Positions 18,470-30,349 of a stretch of DNA of 64,000 nt are shown in pieces. The position numbers and the translations under genes are program-made. Source of the stretch: Pyrofollis japonicus (GTDB taxonomy: Archaea; Thermoproteota; Thermoprotei_A; Sulfolobales; Pyrodictiaceae); NCBI RefSeq assembly GCF_033097485.1, contig NZ_AP028634.1, positions 1,417,126-1,481,125 on the forward strand. The letters are read 5' to 3'. The notes under the pieces are model-generated. The model did not search any database. It saw only the letters and a program-made list of their open reading frames with translations, and was not told the DNA's origin. Within the stretch, counting starts at the first letter, position 1; every line of letters begins with the position of its first letter.

Positions 18470-18865
18470 GTGCCCACTCTTACAGCCTATGACCTAGTAC
18501 GTGACACCAAGCCCATATACGCTACACCGGATAAAACAATACTTGACGCAACAAGGATAATGGCCGAACACAATATCGGAAGCGTACCAGTGGTCAAGGA
18601 CGAGAAACTCGTAGGCATCTTCACGGAAAGAGACCTCGTTAAACACATTGCAAAAGGAACTCCCCTGGAAACCAGGCTAGAAGAAGTAATGACACGCGAC
18701 CTAGTCGTAGCACATCCCGCCGACCCCTTGCCGCTCATAGCCCAGAAAATGATACAGCACAACATCCGACACATACCAGTAGTCGACGACCGGGGTAGGC
18801 TCCTCGGAGTAATCAGCATCCGCAGAGTACTACAATTCCTCCTAGCAGAGAGCGAACACCCCTAA
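18470..18865 (+). CDS. Tandem CBS-domain protein
   Basis: A 131-residue protein made of two CBS motifs, about residues 8-62 (DLVRDTKPIYATPDKTILDA start region, VPVVKDEKLVGIFTERDLV) and 70-128 (MTRDLVVAHPADPL, IPVVDDRGRLLGVISI). Paired CBS units bind adenine nucleotides or related ligands and regulate partner proteins. No partner is fused here. The start is GTG 18470 with GGGGGGT five bases upstream. Its stop codon overlaps that of the convergent MazG-like gene. Confidence 0.9.
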   Translation: MPTLTAYDLVRDTKPIYATPDKTILDATRIMAEHNIGSVPVVKDEKLVGIFTERDLVKHIAKGTPLETRLEEVMTRDLVVAHPADPLPLIAQKMIQHNIRHIPVVDDRGRLLGVISIRRVLQFLLAESEHP

Positions 18866-19176
18866 CAGTCTCGATCAAGCCAAACAACAACATAGCCCCC
18901 GGAAAACCCACCTTTTTCCTCCCGCTTCCTAGCCCTAACATCCTCAACAACACGTAGAGAAATACCCCTCAAACCCAGCCACTCATAGAGAGCCTCAAGA
19001 AGATCAGCAGCCTCTTCAACACTACCACTCTCCGCAAGCTCCAACGCCTCCTCAACAATCTTGGCACGCAGCAATGCATCAAACTGCTCCCCGGAAACCC
19101 GGAAAACACGGACACCGGGCTCTCCACGAACCTCCTCGGCAATCCTATCCCTAACGAGCTTCCAACAAACCAACAC
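18862..19176 (-). CDS. MazG-like nucleotide pyrophosphohydrolase
   Basis: A 104-residue all-alpha NTP pyrophosphohydrolase-like protein. KLVRDRI opens the family, KIVEEALELAE gives the first ExxE metal pair and VEEAADLLEALYEWL the second, with EExxD order. Such proteins hydrolyse nucleoside triphosphates or phosphoribosyl-ATP. The C-terminus ARKREEKGGFSGGYVV matches the phosphoribosyl-ATP pyrophosphohydrolase-like group. Convergent with the CBS gene; it stands about 90 bp from the rRNA trailer. Confidence 0.8.
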   Translation of the reverse strand: MLVCWKLVRDRIAEEVRGEPGVRVFRVSGEQFDALLRAKIVEEALELAESGSVEEAADLLEALYEWLGLRGISLRVVEDVRARKREEKGGFSGGYVVVWLDRDC

Positions 19177-19268
19177 ATAGCACCATAGAAGAGAAACTCA
19201 GGACAAACCACAAGGGCCAAGAATAGAACCAGGAAGAAGCAATACTGCAACATAGAGGAGAGAGGCAA

Positions 19269-19301
19269 CACGCTAACGACGGGGGCCCAGACCCCGCGCA
19301 C
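19269..19301. repeat. Outer inverted-repeat arm downstream of 23S rRNA
   Basis: Bases 19277-19301 are the exact reverse complement of 24236-24260 (25 bp), and 19269-19279 of 24315-24325 (11 bp). In the rRNA transcript this trailer arm can therefore pair with the 16S leader, enclosing the whole operon. The repeat match was read directly from the sequence; the pairing in vivo is inference. Confidence 0.85.
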
Positions 19302-19324
19302 ACCACCCAGGAGCCCTAAGCCCC

Positions 19325-19384
19325 GGGCCCTGGGCCCCTGCGGGCCACGCAGACCCTATACCCAGCGTGGCCCGCCCCTGAGCG
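19325..19384 (-). other. 23S processing stem, 3' arm with side hairpin
   Basis: Two 14-base segments, 19371-19384 and 19325-19338, are complementary to 22503-22516 and 22514-22527 upstream of 23S. Between them on the trailer side lies a hairpin with stem CCACGC/GCGTGG. This is the long stem in which the archaeal splicing endonuclease cuts a bulge-helix-bulge to release pre-23S rRNA. Confidence 0.8.
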
Positions 19385-19393
19385 AGAAGCCCC

Positions 19394-22500
<3,107 letters not shown>

Positions 22501-22502
22501 CC

Positions 22503-22527
22503 CGCTCAGGGGCGGGGCCCAGGGCCC
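22503..22527 (-). other. 23S processing stem, 5' arm
   Basis: Complementary to the trailer segments at 19371-19384 and 19325-19338. Together they form a GC-only stem of about 28 pairs around 23S rRNA. Confidence 0.8.
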
Positions 22528-22575
22528 GGTCTGGCCGGCCCCTGGGTGCTCCCACCGCCGAGGCCCTCTAGGGAG

Positions 22576-22600
22576 CCCCGGGCACCGGATAGTGAAGCGG
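22576..22600 (-). other. 16S processing stem, 3' arm
   Basis: These 25 bases pair with 24187-24211 upstream of 16S, with one G-U pair and no gaps. This is the standard archaeal stem around 16S that the tRNA-splicing endonuclease cuts. Confidence 0.85.
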
Positions 22601-22637
22601 TCCGTGAGTGGCCCTAGTGACGGGCCCCTGCAGCCAC

Positions 22638-24146
<1,509 letters not shown>

Positions 24147-24186
24147 CACGGCCGCAAGGCGGGCCCGTGGCAGGGCCACCCCGGTG

Positions 24187-24211
24187 CCGCTCCACTATCC
24201 GGTGCCCGGGG
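24187..24211 (-). other. 16S processing stem, 5' arm
   Basis: Pairs with 22576-22600 beyond the 3' end of 16S over 25 positions with one G-U, forming the 16S processing helix. Confidence 0.85.
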
Positions 24212-24235
24212 TCTTTCCCCGGGCCCCGGCGGTGG

Positions 24236-24325
24236 GTGCGCGGGGTCTGGGCCCCCGTCGGGCCCAAGCGTCCCAGGGGTACTGCCCCCGGGTTTGCTTG
24301 GGCCCCCATTACTATCGTTAGCGTG
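24236..24325. repeat. Outer inverted-repeat arm in the 16S leader
   Basis: 24236-24260 and 24315-24325 are exact reverse complements of parts of 19269-19301, beyond 23S. The two leader blocks are separated by 54 bases, whereas the trailer blocks overlap by three bases, so pairing would loop out the leader insert. Confidence 0.8.
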
Positions 24326-24398
24326 ATGCTGGGCCCGCGTCCCGGGCTGTTCCCGGGCGCGGGCGCCGTGTATGTCTGGTTACCGCTCTTAGTGGGGA

Positions 24399-24411
24399 TT
24401 TAAGTATTTCG
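24399..24411 (-). promoter_or_regulatory. rRNA operon promoter (BRE and TATA)
   Basis: The minus strand reads CGAAATACTTAAA: a purine-rich BRE followed by TACTTAAA. It lies just upstream of the point where the GC-rich leader begins and would start transcription near 24375, about 230 bases before 16S. Confidence 0.55.
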
Positions 24412-24655
24412 GATAGGTGATGCTTTAACTCTTCAGACTCTATGTTTCTGATGTTTAGCCAAGTGTTACTCTATGGTTTCTGTCTATTATACTTGTCTGT
24501 GGAGGGCTTAACGGGAACCCATAGAGTCTGAACGCCCGGGAATACCGCTACTCCTTCACTAGGGTACGTAAAGCATTCCAAAACACTTCTTAAAGCATGG
24601 CGGGAGTAGGGACAAGGAGTAAAAGAGATACGCGGAGCAGGATTACAGAACAAGG
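24412..24655. other. Intergenic stretch between rRNA promoter and KaiC-like gene
   Basis: No credible gene. It holds an 11-bp inverted repeat, CAGACTCTATG at 24434-24444 and its complement at 24520-24530. This lies upstream of the rRNA promoter and may be a regulatory site or part of an unrecognised RNA. Confidence 0.35.
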
Positions 24656-24750
24656 AATGGCCCCCGGCTTCCCGGCGGCGGCGCAGCCGCGACACCGGGC
24701 AAAGCCCGGGGCTCCTTGGATGGGCGGGCTAGCCTCCAGCCGGGGGCACA
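24656..24750 (+). ncRNA. Candidate H/ACA-like structured RNA
   Basis: A GC-rich island of about 90 bases in AT-rich surroundings, a known sign of structured RNA in hyperthermophiles. 24660-24669 (GCCCCCGGCT) pairs perfectly with 24738-24747, and ACA follows directly at 24748-24750, as in archaeal H/ACA guide RNAs. Internal hairpins GCGGC-GCA-GCCGC and CCGGG-CAAAG-CCCGG are possible. No kink-turn or clear guide pocket was identified and the strand is chosen only from the ACA, so this remains a candidate. Confidence 0.4.
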
Positions 24751-24890
24751 CTATTATTATAAATTATGACATTATTATTGTGAATACAGTCCAGCGTTTT
24801 GGTGGCGCAGAGCATCTACACGGCCATGAAAACTCTCTGCGTCGTTCTAGTATAATGTTAGGTTCTTAGCTAAACTAATTGCTTGTAGTT

Positions 24891-24911
24891 ATATAAAAAT
24901 TCTTTTTATAC
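24891..24911 (+). promoter_or_regulatory. TATA elements for KaiC-like gene
   Basis: Two TATA-like boxes, ATATAAAAA (24891-24899) and TTTTTATAC (24903-24911). They would start transcripts near 24920 or 24933, giving a short leader or almost leaderless mRNA for ATG 24938. Confidence 0.5.
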
Positions 24912-24937
24912 AGTGCCTTTTTGTTTAACAATTATGC

Positions 24938-26386
24938 ATGGGTATAAACTTGAGCGATGATAGCACTATAGACGAGGAGGGCAAGGCTGCCTTCAGCTGG
25001 GGCATTGACGCTTTAGACGAGCTGCTTGGCCAAGCCCTCATTCCTGGAACAAGCATACTCGTTGCTGGCAATCCTGGCGCCGGCAAGACGACACTCGCGG
25101 CAACAATCTGCTATCATAACGCGAGACGTGGAAACCCGTGCCTCTATGTATCGTTCTACGAGGAAGAAGACAGATTCATAAACCAGATGAAGCGCTACGG
25201 CATGGACTTCGGGGACCCTAGTTTAAAGGGCCGATTCAGATACGTTAAATTACCATTGATACTCGACGTTGATGCCTTGGAGACAATGCTCGAAACAATA
25301 CATAGTTATAGCGAGGAGATAGGCGCCAGAGTCATCGTGGTTGACAGTTTTACGCCCATGGGCATGATTGTCCGGGAAGAAGCTAAGGCTCGTGAACTCG
25401 TCCAAAACTTCTTCTACACCTTGGCACGCATGATACAAGGCATAGTCGTTATAATAGCTGAAATACCTTACGGGCGTCAACGTGTCGAAATAGGCGGTGT
25501 AGAATTCGTAACCGATATCGTACTTATACTTAAACACATAGTGGTTAATAGACTCTTAACAAGAATACTCGAAATAAGAAAAGCGCGTGGCGCTCCGATA
25601 ACTGTAGCCGAGTTACCGTTCTCAATAGTTGAGGGAAGGGGAATAGCTGTCTACGCTCCGCCAGTAATAAGGGAAATACCCCTACCTAGGCGCGATATAG
25701 TGTATGAGCTTCCCTGTAAGCTTCTCAAAAGAGTGCTTGGCGCAATTCACCCAGGAGAGGTAATATATGGAGAATATCCGGCTGATGCGCGTGTCAGGCA
25801 GCTACTTCTTCCGTTCACGTTTGGATTTATTTATAAGAACAAGCTGAAGACATTGATTATAAGCTATCGTAGATCGCCGCAGGAAATAGTTGAAGGCATA
25901 AAGTCGCTACTACACTTATCTGACGACGATCCCTGTACACAAAAACTACTAGACCTAATAGACGTTGTTGCACTCAATCCCTCAGCAATGAGCGTTGAGG
26001 AGAGTTATGCAACAGAGATTGAGACAATAAGGAGGAAACGCCCACAGCTGGTCCTCTTCGAGAGAATTGATATACCTGCGCGAATGCACAGAAGTAGCGA
26101 ACTATTCTTTAAGTATCTCCATGACCAGCTCCTCGTTCTCCGCGGCCTTGGAGTAATAACTATACGGGCCTCAGCCTACATAGATAAGGAACACTATATC
26201 AAGAATAGCAGTATTTCTGATATCGTGTTTAAGATGTTTAGAATTATCCATGGCGACAGAGTTGACCTAAAACTCTACGTCTGGAGGTATGGTGCAAAGC
26301 CGCAGATAGTCTCGGAGAAGGATATTGAGGAATGCACTCAAGAAATACTATCAATGATTAAAGCAGATTGTGCAGAGAGTGCGTAA
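24938..26386 (+). CDS. KaiC/RadA-like RecA-superfamily ATPase
   Basis: A 482-residue protein with one clear KaiC-type ATPase domain at residues about 18-245: GIDALDELLGQALIPG, Walker A GNPGAGKTTLA, PCLYVSFYEE with the catalytic-type acidic pair, and Walker B VIVVDSFTPM. The second half (about 255-482) keeps the length of a RecA-like domain but I see no Walker A, so it may be a degenerate copy. Archaeal KaiC relatives are regulators or signalling switches, not clock proteins; the target is unknown. It is monocistronic and convergent with the next gene. Confidence 0.8.
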   Translation: MGINLSDDSTIDEEGKAAFSWGIDALDELLGQALIPGTSILVAGNPGAGKTTLAATICYHNARRGNPCLYVSFYEEEDRFINQMKRYGMDFGDPSLKGRFRYVKLPLILDVDALETMLETIHSYSEEIGARVIVVDSFTPMGMIVREEAKARELVQNFFYTLARMIQGIVVIIAEIPYGRQRVEIGGVEFVTDIVLILKHIVVNRLLTRILEIRKARGAPITVAELPFSIVEGRGIAVYAPPVIREIPLPRRDIVYELPCKLLKRVLGAIHPGEVIYGEYPADARVRQLLLPFTFGFIYKNKLKTLIISYRRSPQEIVEGIKSLLHLSDDDPCTQKLLDLIDVVALNPSAMSVEESYATEIETIRRKRPQLVLFERIDIPARMHRSSELFFKYLHDQLLVLRGLGVITIRASAYIDKEHYIKNSSISDIVFKMFRIIHGDRVDLKLYVWRYGAKPQIVSEKDIEECTQEILSMIKADCAESA

Positions 26387-26424
26387 ACAACGTGAAAAGT
26401 ACTTAAGTGTTTATTCTCTCGTAG

Positions 26425-27642
26425 CTAATGATACTCTTTTAGCAACGTGTTTCGGAGCTTCCTTACACATCCCTCTTGAAGCGATACTTTGTTTTCTTCG
26501 CCCTTTATGCACTCCTTGGGAGTAGCGTCTTGTTTGCCAAACATTGAAGATATCTTGTTTATAATAGTAGTATCCATGCCCGCACTGTATAGTTCGCTGC
26601 ACGTACTGCTTACCATTGTTTTGAGAACCAGCTGCTCTACTGCTGCACCGAGTATTAACGACCTTAGCTTGTCAATGTTGAAACCGAGGTGATGAACCAC
26701 TGTCCCCCCGACACGTTTCTTATGGAGCCTCGTTTCATCGATATATGTTGAGGCGCTCTCAGCGAGTATAGTAGCTATTTTCCTTAAGGGGTCGAGTGAG
26801 CCGCACGCCTGGTATGGGAGGAGGATGTAGTAGCTTTTCTTCGCTGCAAGGGCTGACAGCACTGTCAGCTCTATTTCCCTTGGCTCGGGTCTGCCACCGT
26901 ATCTCCGTGCTCCGAGAGGTGTTCGTGGCACCAATAGCTTGTTCCTTATCGCTTTCTCCGCATCGATGAGCTCTAGTTGAGCAAGTAGCACTTGAAGAGC
27001 TTCGTGTTTCTCGGCTTCCCTTACCTCTATGATTGGCTCCTTTGTCGTGGGATACGGTGGCTGCTCTGTGCCAAGAATTACTAGCTTGCTATGCGTTAGT
27101 GCTGCGAGAAGCTCGCCTAGCCTTATCGAGAGTGATTTAAGAAATGGCTCCTCCGTCCCCCCGATAACTACGTACACTGTGTCTATTCTCAGCTTAGGCC
27201 TTTTCTCCAGGATAGTTTCTAGTATTTCTGATAGGGCTAGTGCTAAGGCGTCTGCAGGATAGGCGTCGAAGGCCCAGCCTCCGACGATCCTGCTCCACGG
27301 AACAACTACGTAGTGTACGCGTCTACATGTGCGCGGAGATAGGCGTATCGAGCACCTTCTGGTGGCTGCTTCTTTGAGCTTATCTATAACCTCTCTATAA
27401 CTTGTTGATTTCGGGAAGGCGCCTACTTCTGGCCACACGCTGTGCGTGTCAGGAACAACTATGAACCCAATGTTATCATATAATGCCTCGTTGAGCAAGG
27501 GTGCAACAGGGTCAACGCCCTCGTCTGAGACAGCACCGTACTTGTACTCAGCTCTGGGTGCTCTGCGGAAAGGATTATCAGAGACATATATAACGATACC
27601 AGTCACTTCATCCACCCTTGCCTCCTGTTGCCTCCACGCCAA
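26425..27642 (-). CDS. Possible Csx1/MJ1666-type CARF-domain protein
   Basis: A 405-residue protein I cannot assign with certainty. The order of segments resembles the MJ1666/Csx1 family: a start like VIYVSDNPFRRAPRAEYKYG, then NIGFIVVPDTHS, then a loop VPWSRIVGGWAFDAYPADAL, and a strand RIDTVYVVIGGTEEP where CARF proteins have their ligand-binding second motif. The C-terminal region is helical, and no RNase HEPN R-x4-6-H is obvious. If correct, it would sense cyclic oligoadenylate. No cas genes or CRISPR arrays are in the window. It is divergent from the MazG gene. Confidence 0.4.
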   Translation of the reverse strand: MAWRQQEARVDEVTGIVIYVSDNPFRRAPRAEYKYGAVSDEGVDPVAPLLNEALYDNIGFIVVPDTHSVWPEVGAFPKSTSYREVIDKLKEAATRRCSIRLSPRTCRRVHYVVVPWSRIVGGWAFDAYPADALALALSEILETILEKRPKLRIDTVYVVIGGTEEPFLKSLSIRLGELLAALTHSKLVILGTEQPPYPTTKEPIIEVREAEKHEALQVLLAQLELIDAEKAIRNKLLVPRTPLGARRYGGRPEPREIELTVLSALAAKKSYYILLPYQACGSLDPLRKIATILAESASTYIDETRLHKKRVGGTVVHHLGFNIDKLRSLILGAAVEQLVLKTMVSSTCSELYSAGMDTTIINKISSMFGKQDATPKECIKGEENKVSLQEGCVRKLRNTLLKEYH

Positions 27643-27763
27643 TAACGCAATGTTTTCCTCGACTAGAAACTGTTCGTGCTAATACAACGAGACTCGCGGA
27701 AGCATCCTTAGCTTTAATAACCTAGCTACATAGATAACGTCAATACTAATCAAGGGTTCGTGA

Positions 27764-28036
27764 ATGGAGCTGCGCTGCCTTCAAGAGGCAATGAAGAAGG
27801 CGTTCTATGAACGTGACTCTGCAAGAGGGCTCTACGCAACCTTTACTTGGCTTGTAGAGGAAGTAGGCGAGCTTGCTGAGGCGCTACTGAAGAGAGATAA
27901 GTCGTCGATTGAAGAGGAACTCGCAGACGTCCTTGCATGGACTCTCAGCATTGCGAACCTTGTAGGCGTTGATGCGGAGGAGGCTTTTAGAAAGAAATAT
28001 GGCCGTGAAATAGATGCAGCAGGCTGTACTAGGTGA
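27764..28036 (+). CDS. MazG-family NTP pyrophosphohydrolase, short form
   Basis: A 90-residue MazG domain. WLVEEVGELAEALLKRD gives the first ExxxE metal-binding helix and IEEELADVLAWTLSIAN the ExxD helix; AFRKKYGREI closes the fold. Such proteins form tight dimers or tetramers that convert NTPs to NMPs, probably cleaning non-canonical nucleotides. The stop lies 22 bp from the convergent GGGP synthase gene. Confidence 0.9.
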   Translation: MELRCLQEAMKKAFYERDSARGLYATFTWLVEEVGELAEALLKRDKSSIEEELADVLAWTLSIANLVGVDAEEAFRKKYGREIDAAGCTR

Positions 28037-28057
28037 CGGAAACCAGCATTGTTCTGC

Positions 28058-28819
28058 CTAACGCTTTTTGATAGCTTGTAGTACCTGGAGAGCCTTTTCA
28101 GGATCTTTCTCTGCAAGCGTACCGACAACTATGGCGTCTGCTCCAGCCCCGATGAACTCCTTAGCTTTTTCAGGTGAACGTATTCCACCACCAACTACTA
28201 GGACTGCGTCTTCGGTCACCTTCCTCGCATATATTACCGCTTCTTGCGGGACTGGGCGTGGTGCCCCGGAGCCCGCCTCTAAGTATATGAATCTGTATCC
28301 CAGCATCTCTGCTGCAGCAGCGTAGGATGCAACTATGTACGGGTTTTCATACGGTATTGGCTGCGCTTTGCCTACGTGGCCCGCCGCGCCACCATGCCCC
28401 ACAATTATGTATGCGGTGGGTATTGGCTCGAGTCCTAGCCTCTTTATGAGGAGGGCAGCCGAGATCTGTGCGCCAACTATCCAGTATGGATCAAGGCTAT
28501 TCATTAGCGACATGAAGAATATGGCATCTGCTTTCGACGATATGTTGTTGAGCCCACCCGGGAACAATATTATTGGAAGAGCGACGCCGTCTCCTCGCAG
28601 CTCGTCTATATAGGCATCTATATCGTATGGTAATACGTTAAGGCTTCCGCCTATGAGGAGCGCGTCTGCGCCACCCTGCTCAAAACGCTCAACTACTCTA
28701 GGAGGAAGCGGCGACTCTGGGTCTGAGAGAAGGAAGAATAGCTTCTCCCCAGACTCAATACGTTTCCGGAGCTCCTTCTCCACTCTCCCCGGCTTCAAGC
28801 TCGCTCTCCTCTGCTCCAA
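28058..28819 (-). CDS. Geranylgeranylglyceryl phosphate synthase
   Basis: This TIM-barrel enzyme joins geranylgeranyl diphosphate to sn-glycerol-1-phosphate, the first committed step of archaeal lipids. Motifs are LLSDPESPL near the N-terminus, GGADALLIGGSLNV, ILFPGGLNNIS, FIYLEAGSGAPRPV (substrate helix region), VVGGGIRSPEKAKEF and GADAIVVGT (phosphate clamp). TTG 28819 overlaps the Elf1 gene by 65 bp; GTG 28783 would shorten the protein by 12 residues and is equally likely. Downstream lipid enzymes are encoded at 42-44 and 49.5 kb. Confidence 0.93.
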   Translation of the reverse strand: MEQRRASLKPGRVEKELRKRIESGEKLFFLLSDPESPLPPRVVERFEQGGADALLIGGSLNVLPYDIDAYIDELRGDGVALPIILFPGGLNNISSKADAIFFMSLMNSLDPYWIVGAQISAALLIKRLGLEPIPTAYIIVGHGGAAGHVGKAQPIPYENPYIVASYAAAAEMLGYRFIYLEAGSGAPRPVPQEAVIYARKVTEDAVLVVGGGIRSPEKAKEFIGAGADAIVVGTLAEKDPEKALQVLQAIKKR

Positions 28820-29135
28820 GCTCCTCTAAGCTTATGGTCCTTTCCTCAGCCTTCTTTAGGAACTTAACCTCGATCCTGCCCTCAAGATAAGCGTCAAGAA
28901 ACTTCGAGTAGACATCGACCGGCTGGAATATTTCTGGAACCCACATCTCGGCGTAGAGCCCACAATTACCGCACCTTATTATCGCCTTGACCTCGCCTCT
29001 CTCATTGCGCTCCTTCTTCTTAATCTCAACACTTATAGCCCTAGCACCACAATGCGGACACTCAAACACCGTTGGCATACGTGGCTGTGGGCGCAGCAAC
29101 TGCGTCTTACGATACTTTCGCCTACGTCGACCCAT
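28755..29135 (-). CDS. Elf1-family zinc-ribbon transcription elongation factor
   Basis: A small protein of 126 residues with a basic start (MGRRRRKYRK), a zinc ribbon formed by FECPHCGA and IRCGNCGL, and an acidic tail. This is the archaeal Elf1 homologue, which travels with RNA polymerase. Translation from ATG 29135 fits the family; an upstream extension to 29249 would run into the RNase P RNA gene and is rejected. The last 65 bp overlap the GGGP synthase frame. Confidence 0.85.
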   Translation of the reverse strand: MGRRRRKYRKTQLLRPQPRMPTVFECPHCGARAISVEIKKKERNERGEVKAIIRCGNCGLYAEMWVPEIFQPVDVYSKFLDAYLEGRIEVKFLKKAEERTISLEELGAEESELEAGESGEGAPETY

Positions 29136-29205
29136 TCGCGCACACCCATGCATAGGCCAAGCTATGCTCACTAATATAGTGTGAATAAAATAAGGGTGCA
29201 CTGGC

Positions 29206-29535
29206 GGCGGGCCCCAGCTATAACCCGCCTTCTGTACCTTCGGCCGCATCCGACTAAGCGGACCCGGCGCGCCAATCGCGCGGCCCTCATCGGCGCGCCG
29301 CCTTGCTCCCCGGGGGACGGCCGTTTCAACGCACCCGCCCAGGTCCTCTGCGGGTTACTGGCCCCCCGTTGCCGGGGGGCCCTCGCCGCGTCATCGTCCT
29401 CCCTAGGCGGGCGTGCCGTTTCTGTGCCGTTGCCACGGGGTCTCCCCGTGCACCATTTCGGTGCCCCGGCGCCGCGGGGAGGGCGGAGTTTCCTCGGGCC
29501 AGTAGCGGCCCGTTAGCGGCCAGCTGAGGCCCGCC
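29206..29535 (-). ncRNA. rnpB: RNase P RNA
   Basis: The catalytic RNA that matures tRNA 5' ends. On the minus strand, helix P1 is formed by 29522-29535 and 29206-29219. Conserved regions are present in order: GAGGAAACTCC (CR-I), GGCACAGAAACGG (CR-II), GGGAGCAAGGC (CR-IV) and GGTACAGAAGGCGGG with TTATAG (CR-V). The length of 330 bases is normal for archaea and the GC content is very high. A TATA box stands 26 bases upstream. Confidence 0.93.
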
Positions 29536-29560
29536 ATTACTTAACTGACTGAAATAACGG

Positions 29561-29569
29561 CTTATAAGC
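29561..29569 (-). promoter_or_regulatory. TATA box for RNase P RNA
   Basis: The minus strand reads GCTTATAAG, about 26-34 bases upstream of the P1 helix, the expected distance for direct initiation at the mature 5' end. Confidence 0.65.
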
Positions 29570-29606
29570 ATTCAAATACCTAGGCACAATAACCGTTTGA
29601 CGCTAA

Positions 29607-29630
29607 ACAAGATGCGTATCTTTGTTTGTC
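29607..29630. other. Imperfect hairpin between tRNA-His and rnpB
   Basis: AAACAAGAT and ATCTTTGTTT flank a GCGT loop, with one bulge. It lies downstream of the minus-strand tRNA-His and could help end that transcript. Confidence 0.25.
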
Positions 29631-29700
29631 GATACCTCGAAGGCTATATGGAGTTAATTCATGAAACATCCGGAAGCAGGGTTAAAATGAAGAGAATGAA

Positions 29701-29777
29701 TGGGGCCGCCGCCGGGATTTGAACCCGGGACCTCGGGGTCCACAGCCCCGCGCTCTCCCGGCTGAGCTACGGCGGCC
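29701..29777 (-). tRNA. tRNA-His (GTG)
   Basis: A complete cloverleaf without intron. Acceptor arms are at 29770-29776 and 29705-29711, the discriminator is C (29704), CCA is encoded, and the genome also encodes G at -1 (29777). The pair G-1:C73 is the histidine identity element. Anticodon GTG sits in the loop CTGTGGA. No TATA box lies at the usual distance; the nearest good one is near 29900, so it may be made from a longer precursor. Confidence 0.97.
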
Positions 29778-29799
29778 TCACATCCTTCATCTTTCCGTC

Positions 29800-29885
29800 T
29801 ACGAGGCCACTGCGCCTCATTGCCCGGTACGGGGCCGGGCTCGATGGAGGCGGCCCTTACTCCGGGAATAGCGTAGCTTACATGG
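29800..29885 (-). other. GC-rich folded element upstream of tRNA-His
   Basis: Three consecutive hairpins can be read: GAGGC-CACTGC-GCCTC, GCCCGG-TACGGGG-CCGGGC, and GGAG...CTCC. On the minus strand CTACG near 29873 and CGTAG near 29803 can close them into one domain. A TATA-like AGCTATATTAAC lies upstream on that strand (29895-29906). It fits no RNA family I know; tRNA T-arm and 5S signatures are absent. Confidence 0.35.
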
Positions 29886-29929
29886 CTCTCAGTTAATATA
29901 GCTTTACCAATGTACTAGGGACCTAGTGA

Positions 29930-30110
29930 TCGGGAGGAGCGGGTGCAGCTTCATAAGCCTCTCTAGAACTATTAGCGATCCCGGAAAACCGGGTGCCTAT
30001 AGAGTGGCTATGACGAGAGAACCCGGGTTGCCGTGGCACCGCGCAACCCGCAACGAGCGGGGATGGCGGCAAGGCCCGCATCCGAGCCTCTATAACGAGC
30101 AGAATGAGGT
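29930..30110. other. Unassigned structured RNA-like element
   Basis: This gene-free stretch holds CCCGG-AAAA-CCGGG and then a cloverleaf-like set: TATAGAG (30004-30010) with its complement near 30088-30094 encloses GGGTTGC...GCAACCC, CCCGC-AACGA-GCGGG and GGAT-GGCGG...CCGC-ATCC. GC content is much higher than its flanks. No tRNA, C/D or ACA signature fits. The strand cannot be decided. Confidence 0.35.
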
Positions 30111-30195
30111 TGTCTTGTCGAAGCATTAACCCTTGTTTCGAATAGGCATAGCAATGAACACCGCATCGATACTACTAGTAATTTAGCGACGAAGC

Positions 30196-30203
30196 CTTTA
30201 TAG
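30196..30203 (+). promoter_or_regulatory. TATA box for tRNA-Ala
   Basis: CTTTATAG is placed to start transcription near 30225, 15 bases before the tRNA. The sequence is nearly symmetrical and could also serve a minus-strand transcript. Confidence 0.5.
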
Positions 30204-30239
30204 CCCCGAGGACGATATGAGCCTTCAACATACACGGGT

Positions 30240-30316
<77 letters not shown>

Positions 30317-30349
30317 CCCCCAATCTTTCCAACAGAGCGGTGCCTTGTT

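Noticed and set aside
24938-26386. Circadian clock KaiC
   Set aside because: Only one of the two ATPase domains keeps its Walker A, and there is no kaiA or kaiB; archaeal relatives are general signalling ATPases.
29181-29571. Reading frames in the RNase P RNA region
   Set aside because: The region is a complete RNase P RNA with all conserved blocks.
29777-30130. 5S rRNA or SRP RNA gene in the GC-rich stretch
   Set aside because: Neither 5S conserved blocks nor the SRP helix 8 motif is present, and the folded units do not match either outline.
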